Positions 57,325 to 63,578 of a DNA stretch of 64,000 nt are shown piece after piece. How positions within the stretch are numbered: the first letter of the stretch is position 1; every line of letters begins with the position of its first letter. The position numbers and the translations under genes were made by a program. The notes beneath the pieces were generated by a model. The model saw nothing but the letters and a program-made list of their open reading frames with translations. It was not told where the DNA came from and searched no databases. The stretch spans positions 62,001-126,000 of the forward strand of contig CANRJM010000005.1 in NCBI GenBank assembly GCA_947630925.1, in the 5' to 3' direction. This DNA comes from an uncultured Lachnospiraceae bacterium (lineage in GTDB: Bacteria; Bacillota; Clostridia; Lachnospirales; Lachnospiraceae).

Positions 57325-57493
57325 AATTTTTCCTCCGTTTCTGCACAAAAAAAACATGCAGCGGCTCAGCGATTCCGTAATTCCATACTCTGTAATCAGA
57401 TTTACGCGCCAAGCGCCACATGTGTCATTATGCAAATATTTATTTTACAAAAAATGAGAATAGCATATTCGCCGAAAAAATGCAAGCGGCATC

Positions 57494-57550
57494 TATCAAC
57501 CGATGCTTCGTTAACCGATGCTTCGTATGTCTATCAATCGCTGCTTCGCA
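57494..57550. repeat. Short tandem repeat ending the coiled-coil gene's trailer
   Basis: AACCGATGCTTCGT occurs twice back to back, then a diverged AATCGCTGCTTCGC. It lies between the coiled-coil gene stop (57582) and the DUF2798 gene. No gene or terminator is clear in 57325-57581. Confidence 0.5.
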
Positions 57551-57581
57551 CAGCTATAGGAAGAGCGTCCGGAACAATCCG

Positions 57582-58268
57582 CTATATGAAAACATCTATC
57601 CTCTTATATTTTAACACCTGTTCCAATAAAAGCTCTGTGCGGCTTACGGGCATTTCTGTGCTGACTGCGCCTTCCATCGCTTCCTCGCTTTCCTCCGTCA
57701 TGCTGTCCAAAGTTTCTTCTGCAGATTCCGTGACTTCTTCCATCGTCTGGCTCATATTCTCCGTCATCTCCGTCATTTCTTCCTGCATTTCTTCTATGTT
57801 CTCCGTCATCTCCTCCATTTCTTCCTGCATTGCTTCTATGCTCTCCGCAAACTCGCCCTTACTCTCGTCTGTTTCAAGCGCTTCTTCCGCTATATCCTCC
57901 CGTCTTTCTTCGGCAGTCTTAGGCTCGAATTTTTCAGTTTCCTCGGCAATCTTCTCGCCAATCTCCTTTGCCTCATCCATTGTGTGCCACATCTGTTCCT
58001 GATTATACTGCATTTTGACAGCGGCAATCTCACTCTCATACGAATGAAACCGATCCAGCTTTTTCGCAATATCCTCCAGAGTATCGCTCTTCCTGTCTTT
58101 CAGGCTTTCTTTCTGCTTTTCCCAAAATGCAATCTGGTTTTGCGCCTTTTGCCGGCGTTCTTCCTGGTCCCGCGCACTTTTCAATCCTGTTCTCCGCATC
58201 CTGGGAAAACGGGCTGCAGATATGGAGTTTCCTATGCCTGACGAAATATCAAACATTGTAACATTCAA
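57582..58268 (-). CDS. Met/Glu-rich coiled-coil protein of the FlxA/FliD-like locus
   Basis: 228 residues. A short N-terminal segment (MNVTMFDISSGIGNSISAAR) is followed by helices rich in Lys/Glu. Residues ~140-205 are an extreme low-complexity heptad array built on EEM.EMTENIEEMQEEMTEM. No signal peptide, membrane helix or known domain. The start seems to be TTG 58268 with AAGGAG 8 nt upstream; M at 58256 would be an alternative. The third gene of the probable operon, it may form a fibre or a scaffold. Function unknown. Confidence 0.75.
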   Translation of the reverse strand: MNVTMFDISSGIGNSISAARFPRMRRTGLKSARDQEERRQKAQNQIAFWEKQKESLKDRKSDTLEDIAKKLDRFHSYESEIAAVKMQYNQEQMWHTMDEAKEIGEKIAEETEKFEPKTAEERREDIAEEALETDESKGEFAESIEAMQEEMEEMTENIEEMQEEMTEMTENMSQTMEEVTESAEETLDSMTEESEEAMEGAVSTEMPVSRTELLLEQVLKYKRIDVFI

Positions 58269-58303
58269 AATACCATCTCCTTTTAAAATGCGTTAGCGTT
58301 TTT

Positions 58304-58363
58304 CAAAGGATGGGGTTCGCGTGGGCTGCGTCTTTTACCGCCTTTGCTAAACCTCATCCTTTG
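58304..58363 (-). other. Hairpin inside the FlxA/FliD-like operon
   Basis: Arms CAAAGGATGAGG and CCCCATCCTTTG (minus strand) in the gap between the FliD-like and coiled-coil genes. Followed by AAAAACG, not T's, so it is more likely an mRNA-stability or processing hairpin than a terminator. Confidence 0.5.
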
Positions 58364-58374
58364 CACACTGGCTG

Positions 58375-59295
58375 TCAGGGTTCATCATCCTCGTCTTTTT
58401 TTGTATCGGTTATTGATTGAAAGGCTTCCTCTCTTTTCTCCTGTTCCTTTTTCTCCAGTTCTTTTTCCCACCAAGATTTGTTTTTGTCTTTCTCTCCCAC
58501 TTTTTTGTCAATCGTACTCTCAAACAGCTTGGAAATCGTATCAGAATAAGCTCCGTTCTTATTGTAGGTCTTATCCACTCCCTTTGTCCTTGCCGCAGCG
58601 TTGGAAATAGCGGACGCCTTTTGTGCAATCCGATCCGCAAAAGAACCGTACCCTGTAAACAGGAGTTTTAAGTCAGAAATGTTATCAAGCTCAATACTGC
58701 TTTTTCCCAAAGTTGTTTTTTCCTTCAGAGCTTCCTCATCAAACTCCAGCTTATTGCCCTTGCCGACCTTAATGCCTACTTTTGAAAGCAGATTGCCTGT
58801 CTTCTCCGTCATGCTGGTCATCCATGCCGCATTGCGCAGCACATTCTTCGTTTCTGAATCTCCTGCCTGTTCCACCACGGAATTATAATCGTCAACAAAG
58901 GTTTTGACCGCCTTTGTGATGGCATCCCAGTCATAATCCCAGACTTCCGTTTCTTCTCCGGTCTCCTCGTCTTTTTTCTTGTATTTCTTTTTTTCATAAA
59001 GCGAGGCATCGCCCAAAGCTTCCGCAGACTTTTTCAGCGAGTCCGCACTGGAACGCATCAACGTCAGCGTTTGGGAAGAATCGCCGAACTGTGACAGCTT
59101 ATCTGCATCCTGCTTCGCATAATAAGCCTTCATCAGCTTCCCATAGCTTCCGTTTTTGATCATGGCATAATCTGACACATTGATTCCGCCCATGCCATTA
59201 TCAATATAGGGAGCGCCGCTGTTAAACAGGGACGAATAATCCATATTTGTATTGTATCTGCTTGCATAATCACTAAAACTGTTAATTTCTGACAT
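58375..59295 (-). CDS. FliD C-terminal-domain-like protein (flagellar cap related, no flagellum context)
   Basis: 306 residues. The middle resembles the end of flagellar hook-associated protein 2: ITKAVKTFVDDYNSVVEQAG, a WMTSMTEKTGNLLSKVGIKV segment, GKGNKLEFDEEALKEKTTLG and DLKLLFTGYGSFADRIAQKA. The N-terminal FliD part (FliD_N, D2/D3 domains) is absent and there is no signal peptide. The C-terminus is a Lys/Glu tail. ATG 59295 follows AAGGAGG by 8 nt. It starts 14 bp after the FlxA-like gene. It may be a short cap or adhesin-like protein; export route unknown. Confidence 0.82.
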   Translation of the reverse strand: MSEINSFSDYASRYNTNMDYSSLFNSGAPYIDNGMGGINVSDYAMIKNGSYGKLMKAYYAKQDADKLSQFGDSSQTLTLMRSSADSLKKSAEALGDASLYEKKKYKKKDEETGEETEVWDYDWDAITKAVKTFVDDYNSVVEQAGDSETKNVLRNAAWMTSMTEKTGNLLSKVGIKVGKGNKLEFDEEALKEKTTLGKSSIELDNISDLKLLFTGYGSFADRIAQKASAISNAAARTKGVDKTYNKNGAYSDTISKLFESTIDKKVGEKDKNKSWWEKELEKKEQEKREEAFQSITDTKKDEDDEP

Positions 59296-59309
59296 AATTC
59301 ATTCCTCCT

Positions 59310-60164
59310 TTATAACTGCACATCAACATGGGTATAAACTGCTGCCTTTGCCTCCGGCGTTCCAAGAACGGCTGCCCCGGCAGGCTGTGTGTTCTGCGCC
59401 TGTGCGCTGTTATCCTGCTGCACATTCTCTCTGTTCCCTGTCTGTGTAGCAACGGATACACCATCCTGTACTTTTTCTCCCTTTGTACCGTTGTCTGCTG
59501 TATTTTCTTCCGCCTGTATCGTTTTTTCTTCTTTGGTATCAGAATCCTTCTGCGCAGTGCGTTCTGCTGCAGCCGCTTCTTCCACAGCCTGATTTGCCTC
59601 CGCAAGCGTACTCATCTGCGAAGCTGTAGCCGCCTGTGCTTTCTGAGTCACATCCGCAAGCTCCTCTTTCTTTTTCTCCACAGAGGCACCAATGCCTGCG
59701 TCCTGCTTAATTTCCGCTTCCAGTACGCCGGCGCGGCCCTCCATGCTAGTCGCTACGCTGCCCTGCGCCTTTGCAAGCTTCATAGATGTATCCGCAGAAA
59801 TCATCGCTGTCATGCCTGCCTGAGAAAGTCCGGCGCTCTTACTGCCTGCCTTTCCATTTGTCCCACCAAGCATTTCATCCATAGCAGAACCTTTTGCCTG
59901 TTGCTTTTCAGAGCGTTCCGCTCTGCGTAACTCCATCTGATGCTGCCTAAGCTGCATATTTAAGTCGCTAATCTGCTGCTGGATTTCCTGCCGCTTCTTC
60001 ATCTTTTCCTCCAATGTCATTTCCTCATTGGAAGAAAGCTCCTGCAACTGCTTCTGAGCACCTGCAATCTGGTTCTGAATGTTCTTGCTGTAGGAATCCA
60101 TTACCTGATTCATCCCCATCTGCGCTGTCTGCATGTTTGCTCCGCTGATTCCATTAATTGTCAT
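59310..60164 (-). CDS. FlxA-like coiled-coil protein
   Basis: 284 residues. The N-terminal 90 fit the FlxA-like family: MNQVMDSYSKNIQNQIAGAQ, LSSNEEMTLEEKMKKRQEIQ, QISDLNMQLRQHQMELRRAE. The rest is Ala/Gln/Glu-rich, low complexity, with no membrane segment. FlxA in E. coli is under flagellar control, but its role is unknown. The start at 60164 has AAGGAGG, which lies in the first unit of a 49-bp tandem repeat. It is the first gene of the operon with the FliD-like and coiled-coil genes, and a LytTR-type site lies ~200 bp upstream. Confidence 0.82.
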   Translation of the reverse strand: MTINGISGANMQTAQMGMNQVMDSYSKNIQNQIAGAQKQLQELSSNEEMTLEEKMKKRQEIQQQISDLNMQLRQHQMELRRAERSEKQQAKGSAMDEMLGGTNGKAGSKSAGLSQAGMTAMISADTSMKLAKAQGSVATSMEGRAGVLEAEIKQDAGIGASVEKKKEELADVTQKAQAATASQMSTLAEANQAVEEAAAAERTAQKDSDTKEEKTIQAEENTADNGTKGEKVQDGVSVATQTGNRENVQQDNSAQAQNTQPAGAAVLGTPEAKAAVYTHVDVQL

Positions 60165-60170
60165 TATAAT

Positions 60171-60285
60171 CCTCCTTGTTTTCCGAAGGAAAATGCGAGC
60201 CCTGCGAGCAGAGGATTTTCCTCCTTGTTTTCCGAAGGAAAATGCGAGCCCTGCGAGCAGAGGATTTTCCTTCTTGTTTTTCCTT
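60171..60285. repeat. 49-bp tandem repeat upstream of the FlxA-like gene
   Basis: Two full 49-bp units (60171-60219, 60220-60268), identical as far as read, and ~15 bp of a third. Each unit holds CCTCCTT (minus strand AAGGAGG) and a GGAAAAT...ATTTTCC inverted repeat around two GCGAG boxes. The first unit supplies the ribosome site of the FlxA-like gene. Confidence 0.8.
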
Positions 60286-60319
60286 TGCTTCCACTTGCCA
60301 TCATGTCATCCTTCTGTAA

Positions 60320-60387
60320 AGTTTATCGTTAAAAAATTTACCGGAATCAAGGGATTTGTTGTGAACCGCCCTTTTTTTGTTGTAAAG
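60320..60387 (-). promoter_or_regulatory. LytTR-type direct-repeat site and promoter of the FlxA/FliD-like operon
   Basis: TGTTGTGAAC (60357-60366) and TGTTGTAAAG (60378-60387) start 21 bp apart, two helical turns, as usual for LytTR/AgrA regulators. On the minus strand a -10-like TAAACT (60325-60320) lies 32 bp from the nearer repeat, the same distance as in the regulator's own promoter. The site overlaps the end of the kinase gene. Confidence 0.65.
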
Positions 60388-60390
60388 CCT

Positions 60391-61014
60391 TTACGCAATC
60401 TGGAGTATGATCCCTACCGTTACCTCATCTCCATTTTGTTCAAAGGACAGATCGCCCATATACTTTCTTGCCACCCTGCGCATATTTTTTAATCCAATCC
60501 CATGCCCGCCGTTCGTTTTGGTCGTAAGGGGGAGTCCCTCCGCCGCATCCATCTGAAGCCTCCCCTGAAAGCGATTGCTGATAAACAACACAAAAACACT
60601 GTTCTTACGGAATGCCTGAATTTTAATATAGGGATCTTCTCCGTTTACCGATTCCAGACAATTGTTCAGCGCATTATACAATAGAACGCTGATGTCAAAG
60701 GCGTCCAATCCAGTACCGTCCGGATAGTAAAAATCACATTCAAACCGGATTCCCCGCGCCTCGGCTTCTTTTTTCTTTTCCAGAAGAATCATGTCCGTAA
60801 CCGGGTTTCCCGTCCGGATCTCCGGCGCAAGTTCCTTCCATTCGCTTTTCAGCCTTTCCAGATAGGCAGATGCCTCGGCGCTGCTTCCTGCCGCCATCAG
60901 GCGTTCAATCATTTGGATATGGTTTCCCATGTCATGGCGCAAGGAACGGATGTCCCCATACAGCTTCTCTACCCCTTCTATATGCGTTTTCATATTTTCA
61001 ATCTGGCTTTCCAA
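60391..61014 (-). CDS. GHKL histidine kinase part of a split sensor kinase
   Basis: The cytoplasmic half of an AgrC/HPK10-like kinase. The H-box region is IRSLRHDMGNHIQMIERL, the N-box NALNNCLESVNGEDPYIKI, and the G-box NGGHGIGLKNMRRVARKYMG. It is in the same frame as the membrane part upstream and is separated from it only by a TAG codon (61032-61030). If made on its own, the start would be TTG at 61014, 8 nt after GGGG in GGCGGGGCAGCAGC. So this is either the second half of an inactivated kinase or a separate, membrane-free kinase chain. Confidence 0.8.
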   Translation of the reverse strand: MESQIENMKTHIEGVEKLYGDIRSLRHDMGNHIQMIERLMAAGSSAEASAYLERLKSEWKELAPEIRTGNPVTDMILLEKKKEAEARGIRFECDFYYPDGTGLDAFDISVLLYNALNNCLESVNGEDPYIKIQAFRKNSVFVLFISNRFQGRLQMDAAEGLPLTTKTNGGHGIGLKNMRRVARKYMGDLSFEQNGDEVTVGIILQIA

Positions 61015-61029
61015 AAGCTGCTGCCCCGC

Positions 61030-61734
61030 CTACTCTTCCTGCGAACTTTTCCAGCGTTGAAAAAATACAATCATGACCAGGATTGCCAATATAGCAATCA
61101 GATAATAGGAAAAGCACAACAAATCATAAACTTCCGCCAATTCATTCCTATACTGATAAAAATGGTAAGCTGCATATCCGGCAACGCCGGAGAGCGACGG
61201 CACGGACAACATCAAAAACTCCCGCACTCCCATAAATCTGCTCTTGCCCTCATAGGCTCTGTTAATGGCCCAGACAGAGAGCAGCAAAACAAATGTGCTG
61301 AATAATATGTCCAAAATGCGCTCCACTACATACAAGCCATACTGCAGCCATATCCTCGCTGCTATTTCCGGATTGCTAAGAACCATATCAAAAAAACGAT
61401 CTAAAATTCTTGCCATGGATGCGGATAGCCAACGCAGCGAAAAAAACGTAATGGACAGGAAGATTTTCTGGCTGACATTCCTCCTGTCCTCCGCATACAT
61501 CACGGCAAAAGCAGCCAGTATGCCAATGAAATAGGCAAGAATATTATCAATCTGAGGCGGCATGACATATAAAACGATCATGACCACGCAATATGCGGCG
61601 CTCACTTTGACCGCTTTGTTCCTGCTTTGCATATAGGGCGATACAAAGAACCCAAGACAGACGCCCGCAGCGATAAGCTGCACAATGATTGATATATAAG
61701 AGGTAATATTCCAACATAATTCTACCGGACTCAC
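61030..61734 (-). CDS. Membrane sensor part of a split LytTR-system kinase (ends at in-frame TAG)
   Basis: 234 residues with six or seven hydrophobic helices (e.g. SIIVQLIAAGVCLGFFVSP, VYDLLCFSYYLIAILAILVMIVFF), ending FQRWKSSQEE-TAG. The reading continues in frame as AGQQLLESQIENMK into the kinase domain, so the intact protein would be 447 residues. The codon may have been CAG in an ancestor. The start is GTG 61734, overlapping the regulator stop as GTGA. No agrB/agrD-like genes are nearby; the signal is unknown. Confidence 0.8.
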   Translation of the reverse strand: MSPVELCWNITSYISIIVQLIAAGVCLGFFVSPYMQSRNKAVKVSAAYCVVMIVLYVMPPQIDNILAYFIGILAAFAVMYAEDRRNVSQKIFLSITFFSLRWLSASMARILDRFFDMVLSNPEIAARIWLQYGLYVVERILDILFSTFVLLLSVWAINRAYEGKSRFMGVREFLMLSVPSLSGVAGYAAYHFYQYRNELAEVYDLLCFSYYLIAILAILVMIVFFQRWKSSQEE

Positions 61735-62444
61735 TTGATTTCCCTGCCTTTCCTCTGGTTATATTTCAAATACTGCCTGACAAATTCGGAATAATTCTGC
61801 TTAGCAATCAATGCCGTACCTTTTTTCATAACAATGGATTTGGCATCATATCTCTGCACAAACTTAAAGTGGATCAGATAAGACCTGTGTGGTCTGAAAA
61901 AATCCTCTCCTGCTTTTTTCTCCAGATCTGACAGCCTGCCATAATATTCTGTATCGCCATTTACGGTATGGATAATGACTTTGCGGTTAAATACCTCCGC
62001 ATAGATCATATCCCGAAACAATATCTTTGTATGGATGCCTCCTGCCTGTACCATCATATATTTTTCATCCGTTTCCCCGTCTTTGAACTTCCGGTTTTCC
62101 ACTTCCCGCACCGCTTTTCCGAATACCTCATGGAACTTGTCATCCGACAACGGCTTGACCAGATAATGGAACGCCCCGACGTCAAAGGCTTCAAATACAT
62201 ATTCCGGGGCTGCCGTAATAAATACGAGCAGCGTGTCCATCCGTTCTTTGCGCAAAATCTTCGCAACCTCCATCCCATCCATCTCCGGCATCTGAATATC
62301 CAGAAACAAAATGTCTGCTTTGGTTTTGCTTCTTAACAATTCCTTCCCGGAAGAAAACTGTTCTATCACAACAGACGGAACCATTTCCCTGACTTTTTCC
62401 TCCAGCAAATCCCGGATTGTCTTTTCATCATCGCAGATTGCCAC
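61731..62444 (-). CDS. LytTR-family response regulator
   Basis: 237 residues from the chosen start. Receiver domain: VAICDDEKTIRDLLEEKV with the acidic pair, phospho-acceptor Asp in ADILFLDIQMPEMDGMEVA, Thr in VFITAAPEYV, Lys in HYLVKPLSDD. The C-terminal ~100 residues are a LytTR DNA-binding domain (DMIYAEVFNRKVIIHTVNGD, RPHRSYLIHFKFVQRYDAKS). The frame is open to 62669, but GTG 62444 with GAAGGA ~9 nt upstream gives the normal length; the start is not certain. Its stop overlaps the kinase start. A LytTR-type repeat pair in its leader suggests autoregulation. Confidence 0.9.
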   Translation of the reverse strand: MAICDDEKTIRDLLEEKVREMVPSVVIEQFSSGKELLRSKTKADILFLDIQMPEMDGMEVAKILRKERMDTLLVFITAAPEYVFEAFDVGAFHYLVKPLSDDKFHEVFGKAVREVENRKFKDGETDEKYMMVQAGGIHTKILFRDMIYAEVFNRKVIIHTVNGDTEYYGRLSDLEKKAGEDFFRPHRSYLIHFKFVQRYDAKSIVMKKGTALIAKQNYSEFVRQYLKYNQRKGREIK

Positions 62445-62561
62445 ACAGAGGGCATCCTTCGCTGGAAACAGAGATCCGTCTGATTTGTCTATTTTATGCT
62501 CCAATAACTTCACATCCTTTACCAGAATTTCCCATAAAAACAGTAATACACCCCTTCCTTT

Positions 62562-62629
62562 ATTATATCGTAAAAAGACTCCCTTGGCTGATATGGGATG
62601 TTGTAAACAGACCCTGTTTTGTTGTAAAT
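62562..62629 (-). promoter_or_regulatory. LytTR-type direct-repeat site and promoter of the response-regulator gene
   Basis: TGTTGTAAAC (62599-62608) and TGTTGTAAAT (62620-62629), starts exactly 21 bp apart. On the minus strand TATAAT (62567-62562) lies 32 bp from the nearer repeat, with no good -35, as expected of an activator-dependent promoter. The transcript would begin ~110 nt before the regulator start. Confidence 0.7.
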
Positions 62630-62731
62630 GATTCCATTTTGATTCATGCACGGCAAAACTCATTTTCACCGTACCTCTGCACAGATGTCAGGAGCATCAT
62701 GGCAACCGATTTCCCAATGCCGATTACACAA

Positions 62732-62765
62732 AAAAGAAGCTGCACACTAATCTTAGTGCGACAGC
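62732..62765 (-). terminator. Terminator hairpin upstream of the two-component locus
   Basis: Minus-strand arms GCTGTCGCACTA / TAGTGTGCAGC followed by TTCTTTTTT (62739-62765 plus T-run). It insulates the regulator promoter from upstream transcription. Confidence 0.7.
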
Positions 62766-62793
62766 CCCTGGCATTCATCACATTTCCTATCCT

Positions 62794-62820
62794 GAAAAAA
62801 GGCAACGTCTGCACGTTGGC
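62794..62820 (-). terminator. Terminator after the remnant reading frame
   Basis: Minus-strand arms CCAACGT / ACGTTG with a GCAG loop, then CCTTTTTTC (62801-62820 and T-run to 62794). With the hairpin at 62739 it makes two terminators in tandem. Confidence 0.65.
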
Positions 62821-62880
62821 GTTACCCTGTAGTTTTTCGTCCGTCTTTCTTTATTTCTGCGCCCGTAAAGATATCCTTAA

Positions 62881-62958
62881 TCAGCCGGATGCCGCCGGTA
62901 TATCCTGCTCATCCAGATCCTGTAGTTCAGCCTGCCTGATTACATATTTTTCCTTCAT
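62881..62958 (-). CDS. Short reading frame after element D, probably a gene remnant
   Basis: ATG 62958 is 6 nt after GGGGTG at the end of repeat element D and encodes 25 residues (MKEKYVIRQAELQDLDEQD...), then TGA. A different frame continues for 27 residues (AGYTGGIRLIKDIFTGAEIK...) to a stop just before the tandem terminators. This pattern fits a frameshifted remnant of a small protein more than a real peptide gene, but a short peptide cannot be excluded. No family recognised. Confidence 0.35.
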   Translation of the reverse strand: MKEKYVIRQAELQDLDEQDIPAASG

Positions 62959-62964
62959 GTTACA

Positions 62965-63098
62965 CCCCATTCCGGAGCGTTTACGCGACGGGGCAATGAG
63001 AAAGCTGCGTATGCAGTTTCTCATTTGCCATCAGGGGAATTTGTGACGCTCCGGCACAAATTCCTGTGTGAAAAATCAGCACATCAGTGTGATTTTTC
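62965..63098 (-). repeat. Structured repeat element, copy D
   Basis: Minus strand: GTGTGAAAAATCA/TGATTTTTCACAC hairpin, then GGAATTTGTG ... CACAAATTCC stem around loop CCGGAGCGT. Two base pairs of this stem are swapped relative to copies A-C. AATGAGAAACTGC..GCAGCTTTCTCATT stem and terminal ACGCTCCGG (perfect pairing with the loop) follow, then GGAATGGGGTGTAAC-ATG. It fills the gap after the PNPOx-like gene stop. Confidence 0.8.
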
Positions 63099-63101
63099 AC
63101 A

Positions 63102-63512
63102 CTACACCTCAAGAATTTCTGGTTCTGCTGTAAAAGAATATATAATGGCGCTGTCAATATCTAAATACAATGTATTCGTATTCTCATCTCCCACCGTATA
63201 AGTATCCTTTAAATGCGGATATTCTTCTAATATCGCTTGATGCACCTCAATCCGATTATCTTCCTTCAATTCACCAGAGATACGAATCCACCTATCATCT
63301 TTATCCATCGCTGATAATTCAAACTTTGGGTTTTTCTCAATCTGCTTTGATACATTCTTAGCTTTTGCCGTCAGAACATATATCTTATCCTCAAACAAAA
63401 GCGCCGTTCCAAATGGACGTACTCTTGGGATATCCCCGTCTTCCGTTGCTAAATAATAAGTTCCCGCATCTTTTAAAAACTGATGTACTTTCTTTAAATC
63501 TTTCCCTGCCAT
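63102..63512 (-). CDS. Pyridoxamine 5'-phosphate oxidase-like FMN-binding protein
   Basis: 136 residues with the split-barrel flavin fold: VHQFLKDAGTYYLATEDGDI, PRVRPFGTALLFEDKIYVLT, KNPKFELSAMDKDDRWIRIS, SGELKEDNRIEVHQAILEEY. Family members bind FMN or F420 and many are uncharacterised oxidoreductases; this is too short for true PdxH. The start at 63512 gives MAGKDLKKV. It lies downstream of the nitrogenase-like gene on the same strand. Confidence 0.88.
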   Translation of the reverse strand: MAGKDLKKVHQFLKDAGTYYLATEDGDIPRVRPFGTALLFEDKIYVLTAKAKNVSKQIEKNPKFELSAMDKDDRWIRISGELKEDNRIEVHQAILEEYPHLKDTYTVGDENTNTLYLDIDSAIIYSFTAEPEILEV

Positions 63513-63578
63513 AATCTTTTTCCCTCTTTCTTTTTATTTTTATCATTGTTAAAATCTTTCAGCGCTGTCTCAAAACAA

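Noticed and set aside
56914..58002. A 362-codon plus-strand open frame
   Set aside because: It runs antisense to the DUF2798 and coiled-coil genes and has Ser-rich, low-complexity content produced by the reverse of the Glu/Met repeats; no ribosome site or homology.
62445..62669. 75-codon N-terminal extension of the LytTR regulator
   Set aside because: It would start upstream of the likely promoter and operator repeats, and receiver domains begin at about VAICDDEK.
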